Made by a program: the position numbers and the translations under genes
Assembly (NCBI GenBank): GCA_019323655.1
Contig: JAHWGX010000042.1
Coordinates: 1-14,747, forward strand
Direction: 5' to 3'
Source: Candidatus Woesearchaeota archaeon
GTDB taxonomy: Archaea; Nanobdellota; Nanobdellia; Woesearchaeales; GW2011-AR4
DNA length: 14,747 nucleotides
Part shown: positions 6,742 through 13,820 of the stretch, in pieces
Layout: the number at the start of each line of letters is the position of its first letter
Position numbering within the stretch: position 1 is the stretch's first letter
Notes under the pieces: generated by a model
Database searches by the model: none
Seen by the model: the letters and a program-made list of their open reading frames with translations, nothing else
What the model was told of the DNA's origin: nothing

Positions 6742-7224
6742 TTAGGAAAGCCCCCATTCAGAATCAGAAAATTTTTCTTCTTTAAGCAACTTTTCAATTT
6801 CAGTTTTGATGTCTTTGACATCTTCTTCATTAAGCGGTTTGAAATTCTCGTAATATTCAGGTTTCTCCTCCCTATGTGGAAAATAACATGCTTGTCCATA
6901 TTTGTGGGTCTTTGCACTTTTTGCTCTGCCATAAAGATGAATGTGCAAATAAGAACCTTCAGGTTTGAAAACAGTCCAATTTCCATTATCTTGATAATTG
7001 ATTCTTCCAATATCAACTCCATGCTCATTCATCACTGTGGTCATGGCTTGACCCACAACAATAGTTAATCTCACCAACTCAATAGCATGTTTAGGAGAAA
7101 GCTGTTGTCTATCCAGGCATCTAACTTTAGGATAGATTTCAATGTGTCCGCCATCATCTCTATCAACATGAGGTTTTTCAGCTGCTTCTACGGAAAAATT
7201 TTCTGATTCATAAATGATTGCCAT
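6742..7224 (-). CDS. HIT-like (histidine triad superfamily) protein
   Basis: This 160-residue soluble protein has a HIT-fold layout: a strand pair (IIYESENFSVE; GGHIEIYPKVR), a helix (SPKHAIELVRLTIVVGQAMTTVM), then INYQDNGNWTVFKPEGSYLHIHLYGRA. The active-site strand shows H94-x-H96 but the third triad position is Y98 in place of histidine, with N82 conserved upstream. HIT proteins hydrolyse or transfer nucleotides through a His nucleophile (Ap4A hydrolases, GalT, HINT). Y98 leaves the middle histidine present but the triad incomplete, so activity may differ from a classic hydrolase. It has its own leaderless promoter and stands alone between the Wbp-like cassette and the SDR-headed unit. A link to nucleotide-sugar metabolism is only positional. 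Family assignment is by pattern. Confidence 0.68.
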   Translation of the reverse strand: MAIIYESENFSVEAAEKPHVDRDDGGHIEIYPKVRCLDRQQLSPKHAIELVRLTIVVGQAMTTVMNEHGVDIGRINYQDNGNWTVFKPEGSYLHIHLYGRAKSAKTHKYGQACYFPHREEKPEYYENFKPLNEEDVKDIKTEIEKLLKEEKFSDSEWGLS

Positions 7225-7242
7225 ATTACAGTTAAATTAGTA

Positions 7243-7252
7243 TTTATATAAA
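7243..7252 (-). promoter_or_regulatory. TATA box of the HIT-like gene (leaderless)
   Basis: TTTATATAAA, a perfect palindrome, is centred about 24 nt upstream of the ATG at 7224. There is no SD before the ATG, so the mRNA is predicted to be leaderless. It lies in the 136-bp gap after the nucleotide-sugar dehydrogenase, showing that the HIT-like gene is transcribed separately from the cassette upstream. Confidence 0.65.
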
Positions 7253-7360
7253 AAGTTTTTGGGACTTTCCGTTAAGAAACTAAAGTTCATATAACAACAA
7301 TTTCACGCACTCAATTGGAAATAAAACCTCCTTAAACTTATCAAAAATTAGAATTCTCCT

Positions 7361-8551
7361 TTATCCCAAAACATTCTTCACATCAACAACCTTGTTTTTT
7401 ATTGGCTTTAATTTATCTTTATATTTAATCTCTTTATTCATTAGAATTACAGCATTCATTTCATTTAAATTGTTTAAATAGTCAACATCGAATTCTTTTT
7501 TTGTTTCTTCTTTTGAATATAATGGGTCCAGGCCGTAAACTTCATACCCTTTTTTCTTTAATAGTGCGATTAAGGCAATTGAGCGGCTGTAGGCTTTTTC
7601 CTTTACACCTTCCCTGTAGCTTAATCCAATTACTCCAATTCTTGCATTTTTCTTTTTTCCAGTGATATTTTCAATTTTTTTGGCATAATAACCAACCATA
7701 TCATCGTTCACTGCTCTTGCTGTTTTGGTTAATGGCACCTCTAATTCATTGATTAAAAACCAAGGGTAAACCGGGATGCAATGGCCGCCTACATTTCCCG
7801 GCTCCAAAATGTTGCAATACTGGTGTTTCGCAGCTTCTTTCATTTCCCAGAAGTCAATTTCATATTTTTCACAGACCTTGAACAGCTCATTTGCAAGAGC
7901 GATATTAACATCCCTGTAAACCCCTTCTGAAATTTTTGCAAGTTCCGCAGTCCTCGCATTGCTGGCTTTAACAGGCTTTGAAAACTTTTCATAAACTTCA
8001 AATGCCCTGTCTGTGCTTTTTTTGTTTATCCCCCCTACAATCTTCGGGAATTCCCTGTATCTTGACACAGAATAACCGGTCATTATTCTTTCAGGGCTGT
8101 AGGCAAGGCAAAAGTCAATACCTGCTTTTAGCCCAGAGCCATTTTCAAGGATGCTTTTTGCCAGGTTTTCTGTAGTGCCGACGGGGACTGTAGTTTCCAA
8201 AACCACAACATCATCTTTCTTCAGGCCTTTTGACAGGGTTTCAAATGCATTTTTTAATATGGAAAAGTCCGGTTTTTTGCCTTTATCGATAAAAAGTGGA
8301 ACAATCACAATGTGGACATTACTTTGCTTTGCGGAATTAGCTGCATCAGCAGTTGCTTTGAGCGTCTTTCCGCTGCATTTTTTGATTAGCTCCTTCAGCC
8401 CAGGCTCTTCTTCTATGGGGTTTATGCCTTTATTTATCATCTCAACTTTTTTTCTGTCTAAATCAACACCTAAAACCGGAATTCCAGAATCGGCTATAAC
8501 TGCCGCTAAAGGCAATCCTGCTTTTCCCAAGCCTATCACACTTATTCTCAT
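7361..8551 (-). CDS. wbpA: UDP-N-acetyl-hexosamine 6-dehydrogenase (WbpA/WecC-like)
   Basis: This enzyme oxidises C6 of a UDP-N-acetylhexosamine to the uronic acid with two NAD+, in the cytoplasm. The N-terminal Rossmann domain starts MRISVIGLGKAGLPLA. TTVPVGTT follows at 120-127, then YSPERIMTGYSVSRYREFPKIVGG (151-174), which is typical of the WecC/WbpA/WbpO branch rather than UDP-glucose dehydrogenase. K206 (TAELAKISE) and the catalytic cysteine C258 in GNVGGHCIPVYPW are in place, and the C-terminal domain has IGLSYREGVKEKAYSRS. At 396 residues it is slightly short for the family (about 420-436) but has all its domains. Its ATG overlaps the stop of the WbpB-like gene by 4 bp (ATGA). GlcNAc as substrate is inferred from the neighbouring WbpB/D/E-like genes; ManNAc or GalNAc cannot be excluded. 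Confidence 0.87.
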   Translation of the reverse strand: MRISVIGLGKAGLPLAAVIADSGIPVLGVDLDRKKVEMINKGINPIEEEPGLKELIKKCSGKTLKATADAANSAKQSNVHIVIVPLFIDKGKKPDFSILKNAFETLSKGLKKDDVVVLETTVPVGTTENLAKSILENGSGLKAGIDFCLAYSPERIMTGYSVSRYREFPKIVGGINKKSTDRAFEVYEKFSKPVKASNARTAELAKISEGVYRDVNIALANELFKVCEKYEIDFWEMKEAAKHQYCNILEPGNVGGHCIPVYPWFLINELEVPLTKTARAVNDDMVGYYAKKIENITGKKKNARIGVIGLSYREGVKEKAYSRSIALIALLKKKGYEVYGLDPLYSKEETKKEFDVDYLNNLNEMNAVILMNKEIKYKDKLKPIKNKVVDVKNVLG

Positions 8552-9546
8552 AATTCAATGACCTTGTTTTTCTTTGCCGATTCCAAAAATTTCTGGGCTA
8601 CGTATAAAGCGTCCAGGCCGTCTTTGCCCGTAACCGGAGGCTCTTTATTGTTTTTAATGCAGCCTATAAATGCTGACAGCTCATTTTTTAATGGCTCTTC
8701 GTTTTTGATTTCTACCTTAATTTTTTTCCCCTCTTTCCCCATTATAAAACCTTTATTGTAATCCACCTCTTTTGCTGCAAATTCCTTTTCATAAAAATAC
8801 AGCTCCTGGGTTAAATAATTTGCAACAAACATGCCCTTTTCTCCAGTAACTTTGATTTCCCTTACTTTTTTTGGGGTAAGCCAGTTTGTGCTAATCACGC
8901 CTAAAATGCTGTTTTCAAACCTTACAGTCCCTATCAACAAGTCCTCATGGGAGGAATGAAACCTTTGTGCGGTCTCTGCATACACTCTTTTAATTTTTGA
9001 GCCTATCAGGTATTTCAATATGTCAATTTCGTGGATAGCCAAATCAACTGTTACACCTACGTCAATTATGCGCTGAGGAAACAGGCTCAAACGCTCGCAA
9101 TCGACATTAATAATCTTGCCTAATTCATTGCCCTCTATTCTTTTCTTTAGCTCTGTGATTACCGGGTTGAACCTTTCAATATGGCCTACCATTAATTTTA
9201 CTTTATTTTTTTTGGCAGCATCAATAATCTCTCCTGCTTCTTCTATTGTTGTTGCTATTGGCTTTTCCACCAGGATGCCTATTTTGTTTTTTATCAAGTC
9301 AATTGCTACCTGTTTGTGCAGTTTTGTTGGGACACATAAAGAAGCGGCGTCTAATTTTTCTTTTTCAAGCATTTCCTTATAATCGCTGTAGCAGTTTGTT
9401 TTATACCTGCCGGCAATCTCTTTTGCTGCTTCTTTATTAGAATCGCATACCGCAACCAGGTTTGCATGGGGCATTTCTGAGTAGACTCTTGCGTGGTTTT
9501 TTCCCATGCTGCCAGTTCCAATGACAGCAACATTAATCTTATCCAT
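8548..9546 (-). CDS. wbpB: Gfo/Idh/MocA sugar 3-dehydrogenase (WbpB-like)
   Basis: This NAD(P)-dependent oxidoreductase probably oxidises C3 of UDP-N-acetylglucosaminuronate to the 3-keto sugar, the substrate of the adjacent aminotransferase. The N-terminus has the Rossmann loop IGTGSMGKNHA (G10, G12, G15), then the family's EKPIATT motif at 94-100. The catalytic segment is VTVDLAIHEIDILKYL, with D168 and H172. The start is taken at the ATG at 9546, giving 332 residues beginning MDKINVAVIG, because it lies one base after the upstream stop (TAA-G-ATG) and fits the family's N-terminus. An in-frame ATG at 9570 would add eight residues inside the upstream gene. The substrate is assigned from context; the Gfo/Idh/MocA family is certain. 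Confidence 0.86.
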   Translation of the reverse strand: MDKINVAVIGTGSMGKNHARVYSEMPHANLVAVCDSNKEAAKEIAGRYKTNCYSDYKEMLEKEKLDAASLCVPTKLHKQVAIDLIKNKIGILVEKPIATTIEEAGEIIDAAKKNKVKLMVGHIERFNPVITELKKRIEGNELGKIINVDCERLSLFPQRIIDVGVTVDLAIHEIDILKYLIGSKIKRVYAETAQRFHSSHEDLLIGTVRFENSILGVISTNWLTPKKVREIKVTGEKGMFVANYLTQELYFYEKEFAAKEVDYNKGFIMGKEGKKIKVEIKNEEPLKNELSAFIGCIKNNKEPPVTGKDGLDALYVAQKFLESAKKNKVIEL

Positions 9547-9547
9547 C

Positions 9548-10648
9548 TTATTCCAGCTCTTTAAAGGCATTAATTATGCAATCTAACTGCTCGTTGGTTA
9601 CATAAGGGTGCACTGGCAGGGAAATAACTTGCTGGCTTATTTTCTCTGCAACTGGAAAATCCCCTTCTTTATAGCCAAATCTCCTGAAGTGTTCGCATAG
9701 GTGCAATGGCTTTGGGTAGTATACCGCAGAGCCAATGCCTCTTTTGCTTAAGTGCTCTGCCAATTCATCGCGATTTAATTTAAAATCATCCCATATCTTT
9801 AAAGTATATTGATGGAAAGCGTGCTTATAGCCTTGCTTAACAACCGGGACTGCGATGCCTTTAATTTTCCCCAAACCCTTGCTTAAGTAAACTGCATTTT
9901 CTATTCTTTTTTTTGTTATAAAATCTACTTTTTTCAGCTGCTCTAGAAGTATAGCTGCGCAAATGTCAGTCATCCTGTAGTTATACCCTAAATTTGTGTA
10001 ATCATACGCAGTCATTTTTGACCTTCCATGCTGCCTAAACAGCTTGGCGTTTTCTGCATACTCCCCGTTATCGGTTGTTACCATGCCCCCCTCTCCGCAC
10101 GCAATGTTTTTTGTGGCATAGAAAGAAAATGCGGCTATATTGCCAAAACTCCCGGCTTTTTTGCCTTTATAAGAGGCATTTACTGCCTGGCAGGAATCTG
10201 TTATCACAATAAGGTTATTTTGTTTTGCAATTTCGGAAATTTTTTCATAATCGCAAAGGTGCCCGTATAAATCTACTGTGACAATGGCTTTGGTCTTATC
10301 TGTGATTTTTTCCTCAATCTTTTCAGGATCAATATTGAAACTGTCTTTTTCTATATCAATAAAGGTAGGTTTAGCCTGTTGCATTAGTATAGTGTTTGCT
10401 GTAGCTATGAATGTAAAAGGCGTCGTTATCACTTCATCACCCTTCTGTATCCCTGCAACATGCAAAGCAGTGTGCAATGCCGCTGTTCCGCTGTTAACCG
10501 CTACGGCATAATTTGTCCCGCAGAATTCAGCAAATTTCTCCTCCAGCTCATTAACTTTAGGTCCTTGCGCAACAATTCCTGATTTCAATACCTCTGCAAC
10601 TGCTTTTATTTCTTCGTCCCCTATAAAAGGCTTGGCTATGGGTATCAT
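9548..10648 (-). CDS. wbpE: DegT/DnrJ/EryC1/StrS aminotransferase (WbpE-like)
   Basis: This PLP enzyme is predicted to place an amino group on C3 of the 3-keto uronate made by the WbpB-like enzyme, with glutamate as usual donor. Counting from the ATG at 10648 (366 residues, MIPIAKPFIGDEEI), VNSGTAALHTAL binds the cofactor phosphate, D151 (VITDSCQA) contacts the PLP ring nitrogen, and K180 in SFYATKNIACGEGG forms the Schiff base. The family's QHGRS and YNYRMTDICAAIL motifs follow, and the protein is full length. A TTG at 10663 would add five residues, but the ATG matches the family's usual N-terminus. The gap to the acetyltransferase upstream is 21 bp, and a single base separates it from the next gene. 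The C3 assignment rests on the WbpD- and WbpB-like genes on either side. Confidence 0.88.
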   Translation of the reverse strand: MIPIAKPFIGDEEIKAVAEVLKSGIVAQGPKVNELEEKFAEFCGTNYAVAVNSGTAALHTALHVAGIQKGDEVITTPFTFIATANTILMQQAKPTFIDIEKDSFNIDPEKIEEKITDKTKAIVTVDLYGHLCDYEKISEIAKQNNLIVITDSCQAVNASYKGKKAGSFGNIAAFSFYATKNIACGEGGMVTTDNGEYAENAKLFRQHGRSKMTAYDYTNLGYNYRMTDICAAILLEQLKKVDFITKKRIENAVYLSKGLGKIKGIAVPVVKQGYKHAFHQYTLKIWDDFKLNRDELAEHLSKRGIGSAVYYPKPLHLCEHFRRFGYKEGDFPVAEKISQQVISLPVHPYVTNEQLDCIINAFKELE

Positions 10649-10669
10649 TTTTTTGTTGGACAATCTAAT

Positions 10670-11173
10670 TCATTTTTTTACTTTTTCCCCTTTTTTGTTG
10701 ACATATCCGTGCAGCTTTGCGGGATTGCCATAGGCTAATCCATAATCAGGAACATCCTTTGTAACAACAGAACCTGAACCAACCATAGCGAACTGGCCAA
10801 TTACGACATTGGGCAGCACAACGGAGCAAGCGCCGATGGAAGCACCTTTCCTGACAATTATTTTTCCAACTTTCCAGTCACTGTCGGCCTTTAAGCTGCC
10901 ATCCTCATTAATTGCTCTTGGAACCTTATCATTTGTAAGGCAGGCATGAGGCCCGATAAAAACGCCATCTTCTATTGTCGAGCCGTGGTAAACAGAAGCA
11001 TTGTTCTGTATTTTAACATTATTGCCTATTTTTACCCCGCAGTCTATGTAAACATTTTTTCCAATAATGCAGTTATCGCCTATTTCAGCATTCTCCCTAA
11101 CCTGGGTGAAATGCCATATTTTGGTATTTTTTCCGATTTTTGCGTCTTTTGATACTACAGTTGTGTTATCCAT
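10670..11173 (-). CDS. wbpD: Left-handed beta-helix sugar N-acetyltransferase (WbpD/WlbB-like)
   Basis: This acetyl-CoA-dependent enzyme is predicted to acetylate the 3-amino group of UDP-2-acetamido-3-amino-2,3-dideoxyglucuronate, completing the diacetamido sugar. Hexapeptide repeats run from about residue 8 (VSKDAKIGKNTKIWHFTQV) to 75, then a loop (80-104, LTNDKVPRAINEDG), then more repeats at 105-140 and a closing YGNPAKLHGYV. IWHF, KIQNNASVY and IGPHACLTND match the WbpD pattern. The start is taken at the ATG at 11173 (167 residues), because the family begins just before the first hexapeptide and a TATA box lies ~28 nt upstream. A GTG at 11242 would add 23 non-conserved residues and overlap the previous gene by 4 bp. 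It heads the WbpD-E-B-A-like unit. Confidence 0.87.
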   Translation of the reverse strand: MDNTTVVSKDAKIGKNTKIWHFTQVRENAEIGDNCIIGKNVYIDCGVKIGNNVKIQNNASVYHGSTIEDGVFIGPHACLTNDKVPRAINEDGSLKADSDWKVGKIIVRKGASIGACSVVLPNVVIGQFAMVGSGSVVTKDVPDYGLAYGNPAKLHGYVNKKGEKVKK

Positions 11174-11197
11174 TTGAGTTAAGAAAAAGTATTTTTG

Positions 11198-11205
11198 TTT
11201 AAAAA
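11198..11205 (-). promoter_or_regulatory. TATA box of the WbpD-E-B-A-like unit (leaderless)
   Basis: The minus strand reads TTTTTAAA, centred about 28 nt upstream of the ATG at 11173, with no SD before that ATG. The box decides the acetyltransferase start at 11173 over the upstream GTG and implies that the diacetamido-sugar cassette has its own promoter, separate from the glycosyltransferase gene upstream. Confidence 0.55.
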
Positions 11206-11238
11206 GGTTTGGTTTGAAGGATGTACTATCTAAACACA

Positions 11239-11967
11239 TCACTCCTTAAATTTTTTTCTTAAACGCTTCCAGAGTAGTAGTCTCTTTTTAAAGTCGTTAA
11301 ATAGGTCAAAAATTGAGACTTTATTACTTCTTCCTAAAATCCACTGCAATTTGCAAGGTATCTCTTTTATTTGGTATCCTTCCTTAAAAAGTGTTGTTAG
11401 TATCTCACATTGTGCCTCAAAGCCATTAGCTTTAAAATCTATGTTCCTTATTACTTTTCTTTTATAGGCCACAAAAAAACTAGTTAAAGTAGACAATTTA
11501 ACGTTTAGGATTAATCTGTCAAGAAAAACAGCAGTTTTACTTGCGATTACCCTCATCAGGGGTACGTTTATAATCTTGGCCCCTTTCATATGCTGCGAAC
11601 CAATAACAACATCAGAATTATCCAAGGCCTCTAACATTTTGGGTATGTACCTAGGCGAAAAAGAGCAATCAACGTCATTTGTTATTATTACATCCCCTTT
11701 TGCTTTTTTAAAGCCAGCTCTAAACGCCGCACCAGGCCCCATATTTCTGCTTTGCCTAATGACTCTTAGGTTCGGAACCTTTTTTTTTAATTGCAACAAC
11801 TTCTTAACAGTGTCGTCTTTGCTGCAGTCATCTATGATAATAAGCTCCCACCTCTCCTTCAGGGAGTCCATTTGTTTTTTTATTAAGCTAACGCTATCTT
11901 TAATTATTTTTGACTCATTGTATGCAGGCATCACTAAAGATATCATTTCAATCTTATAATTTAACAT
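11239..11967 (-). CDS. GT2 glycosyltransferase, DPM1-like polyprenyl-phosphate sugar synthase
   Basis: This is a GT-A glycosyltransferase resembling dolichol-phosphate mannose/glucose synthases, which load a sugar from a nucleotide onto polyprenyl phosphate at the inner face of the membrane. ISLVMPAYNESK (9-20) and LIIIDDCSKDDT (42-53) form the donor site. NDVDCSFSP (97-105, DVD at 98-100) is the metal-binding motif in the DADLSHxP position. NGFEAQCEILTTLFKEGYQIKEIPCKL (181-207) and GRSNKVS (212-218) match the acceptor end of the DPM1 family. There is no C-terminal membrane segment, as in soluble DPM1 forms. The ATG at 11967 is preceded by AAAGGA and overlaps the epimerase gene by 14 bp; the ATG at 11946 is a possible alternative. 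Its product may feed the GT-C enzyme at 2347-3783 (inference). Confidence 0.83.
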   Translation of the reverse strand: MLNYKIEMISLVMPAYNESKIIKDSVSLIKKQMDSLKERWELIIIDDCSKDDTVKKLLQLKKKVPNLRVIRQSRNMGPGAAFRAGFKKAKGDVIITNDVDCSFSPRYIPKMLEALDNSDVVIGSQHMKGAKIINVPLMRVIASKTAVFLDRLILNVKLSTLTSFFVAYKRKVIRNIDFKANGFEAQCEILTTLFKEGYQIKEIPCKLQWILGRSNKVSIFDLFNDFKKRLLLWKRLRKKFKE

Positions 11968-12904
11968 TATCCTTTAACCATTCTATCGTAATTTTTAGCC
12001 CTTTATCCAATCCTACTTGAGGGGCATATTTTAGAATTTTTCTTGATTTTTCTAGGGAAGCCAATCTTCTGCTTATGTGATCCCATTGCCTTCTTTCAGT
12101 ATACTTAATTCCAGCTACATTTCCAGCCACCCCATTAATCTTATTAGCAAGAAATTTTATCTGGGTTTCCTTGCCAGAACCGATGTTAAAAACCTCTCCA
12201 TTGGCAGATTTTTCTTCAGCTGCCAATAAGGTTCCAGTAACAATATCCCCTACAAAAGTGAAATCCCTAGTTTCATCTCCAGTCCCGGTTATTGCTAGAG
12301 GTTCCCCCTTCAACGCAGCACAAATAAAATTTGGAATTACATTCCTGTACTTCCCAGGGTATTCATTCGGACCATAAGAGTTAAAATATCTTAAAATCAC
12401 TGTTTTAAGACCAAAATGTTTATTAAAAAAATTGACATATTGCTCGCCTAGAAATTTTGAAAATGCATAAGGAGTATCCAATCTGCCCGGAATACCTTCT
12501 TCATTTAATGACCCGCTTTTATTCCCATAAACACAAGACGAAGAAGAAAAAATAAATTTTTCTACCCCCCTATCTTTTGAAAATTTAAGGAGTTTTAGCG
12601 TACCTATCCCATTAACCATTAAATCCAGTTCAGGATGGTCTACTGAGTTCTGGTTAGCAAAATTTGCTGCTAGATGAAATATAATATTTGGAGAACGGTC
12701 AAATGCCTGTTTCAGCACGTTTTCATCGCGTATATCCCCCTGAATAAATTCACATCCCCCTGGAATGTTCTCCTTAAAACCTGAACTAAGGTTGTCAACG
12801 ATTACCGTTTTACAGCCTTTCTTAATAAGTTCTTTTGAAAGATTGCTGCCTATTGCTCCTGCACCGCCTGTTACTAATGCATTTTTTCCTCGAAAAAAAG
12901 ACAT
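11954..12904 (-). CDS. Extended SDR: GalE-like UDP-sugar 4-epimerase
   Basis: This NAD-dependent cytoplasmic enzyme probably inverts C4 of a UDP-hexose or UDP-N-acetylhexosamine. VTGGAGAIGS (11-20) is the NAD motif, with A where F is usual. DNLSSGFKENI, FHLAANFANQNSVDHP and SSSSCVYG (120-127, catalytic Ser) follow. Y146 and K150 (PYAFSK) form the catalytic pair. RYFNSYGPNEYPGKYRNVIPNF and TGTGDETRDFTFVGDI (206-221) are typical of archaeal and bacterial GalE/WbpP-type epimerases. The 316-residue length is normal. The start at 12904 is supported by an SD (AAGGTGAA at 12918-12911) seven bases upstream, unlike the leaderless genes elsewhere in the window. It may supply the donor for the DPM1-like enzyme, whose gene it overlaps. 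Confidence 0.83.
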   Translation of the reverse strand: MSFFRGKNALVTGGAGAIGSNLSKELIKKGCKTVIVDNLSSGFKENIPGGCEFIQGDIRDENVLKQAFDRSPNIIFHLAANFANQNSVDHPELDLMVNGIGTLKLLKFSKDRGVEKFIFSSSSCVYGNKSGSLNEEGIPGRLDTPYAFSKFLGEQYVNFFNKHFGLKTVILRYFNSYGPNEYPGKYRNVIPNFICAALKGEPLAITGTGDETRDFTFVGDIVTGTLLAAEEKSANGEVFNIGSGKETQIKFLANKINGVAGNVAGIKYTERRQWDHISRRLASLEKSRKILKYAPQVGLDKGLKITIEWLKDNVKL

Positions 12905-12910
12905 CCTCGA

Positions 12911-12918
12911 TTCACCTT
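12911..12918 (-). promoter_or_regulatory. Shine-Dalgarno sequence of the GalE-like gene
   Basis: AAGGTGAA on the minus strand contains GGTGA, complementary to the archaeal 16S rRNA 3' end, seven bases before the ATG at 12904. It is the clearest SD ahead of any gene here and fits a gene inside a leadered or polycistronic mRNA. Confidence 0.6.
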
Positions 12919-12960
12919 AAAAAAATGATATTCCTTCTAAAATCGTTGGTCTCCTATACT

Positions 12961-12968
12961 TTTAAATA
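12961..12968 (-). promoter_or_regulatory. Possible TATA box ahead of the GalE-like gene
   Basis: TATTTAAA on the minus strand overlaps the last codons of the deacetylase. A start about 26 nt downstream would give a leader near 34 nt containing the SD. The 57-bp gap here is larger than at most junctions of the cluster, which makes an internal promoter possible, but read-through from 14456 would work as well. Confidence 0.35.
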
Positions 12969-13819
12969 CTTTCCTTATATTTTTTTGCCGAGATAAATTT
13001 TGTTGAGTATTCCCCTAAAGTAATCAACTTAACCTTTTGGGATAAGAATTTTAGGGCTTCGTCCATCCTTTGTATAGTGTCTTTTAAATTTGTGTATACC
13101 ATGAGGGGCAGACCTCTTTCGTAGGGTATTTCAGGTACAAAATCACGGGCATGGAAATTAATATTAATATTGGTTAAGTTAGACAGGCTCAGTCTGAGAA
13201 ACCATTGACCTAAGATCCTTATCGATGTACCGATTAGAGGCAATCTGAACAAATGAGATGTTGATAGGGGTATTTCAAGAACTGGGGAACCACCTTTTCT
13301 TAAAATATTCTTTCTCGATGGAAAATAAGATTCTTTTGGCATCCTTAACCAGGCCAGAGGGAATGCCAGAGGATAAAACGAAGGAGACAAAGAAGAATCA
13401 TATTTATATTTTGTTTCCTCTAGCACTCTTAATACTTTTTCATTAAAACTATAATTAGGCGCACGGAACCCTATTGGAATAACCTTAAGTTTGTCTTTAA
13501 TAACATCATGATTTTTTTTAATTTCTCTTCTTATGACGCTTAGGGGCCTATCTTTCAAGTTATGAAAATGGCAATAAGTATGATTGGCAATTTCATGGCC
13601 ATCTGTTATAAGGTTTTTGTACAATTTCGGAAAACTTTCAACATCTGGACCAAGTACAAAGAATGTAGCTTTAATATGATATTTATTTAGCAACTTTCTG
13701 ATTCTAGGTACACTTTTTTTAATAAGAAAATCTTTTTTTTTTGAAATCCTTTTGTTTTTAATATCTAACAAAGCCCACCAAGAATCCATATCAAAACTTA
13801 TATGCCCGTATTTCATCAT
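12962..13819 (-). CDS. NodB-type polysaccharide deacetylase (cytoplasmic)
   Basis: This is a metal-dependent carbohydrate esterase-4 enzyme that removes acetyl groups from N-acetylated sugars. Counting from the ATG at 13819 (285 residues), HISFDMDSW holds the catalytic D10 and metal-binding D12. HEIANHTYCH supplies metal ligands H80 and H84, GFRAPNYS (R119) is motif 3, and NFHARDF with H223 is the late catalytic-histidine motif. There is no signal peptide or membrane anchor, so it probably acts in the cytoplasm on a nucleotide-linked or lipid-linked sugar rather than on an exported wall. The start was chosen because it lies one base after the upstream stop (TAG-T-ATG-ATG), with AAGGT seven bases upstream. 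An ATG at 13843 would add eight residues inside the methyltransferase gene. The target sugar is unknown. Confidence 0.82.
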   Translation of the reverse strand: MMKYGHISFDMDSWWALLDIKNKRISKKKDFLIKKSVPRIRKLLNKYHIKATFFVLGPDVESFPKLYKNLITDGHEIANHTYCHFHNLKDRPLSVIRREIKKNHDVIKDKLKVIPIGFRAPNYSFNEKVLRVLEETKYKYDSSLSPSFYPLAFPLAWLRMPKESYFPSRKNILRKGGSPVLEIPLSTSHLFRLPLIGTSIRILGQWFLRLSLSNLTNININFHARDFVPEIPYERGLPLMVYTNLKDTIQRMDEALKFLSQKVKLITLGEYSTKFISAKKYKESI

Positions 13820-13820
13820 A

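Noticed and set aside
6636..7028. 130-codon minus-strand open frame overlapping the HIT-like gene
   Set aside because: It lies within the HIT-like gene in another frame, has low-complexity basic composition without recognisable motifs, and has no promoter or SD of its own.
8151..8561. 136-codon plus-strand open frame
   Set aside because: It is antisense to the N-terminal Rossmann domain of the WbpA-like gene, a common artefact of that codon pattern.
11171..11242. GTG start at 11242 for the acetyltransferase
   Set aside because: It would add 23 residues not seen in the WbpD family and ignore the TATA box at 11198-11205, which is placed for a start at 11173. The GTGA overlap with the upstream stop is its only support.
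11576..11959. 127-codon plus-strand open frame
   Set aside because: It is antisense to the DPM1-like glycosyltransferase and has no recognisable motifs.
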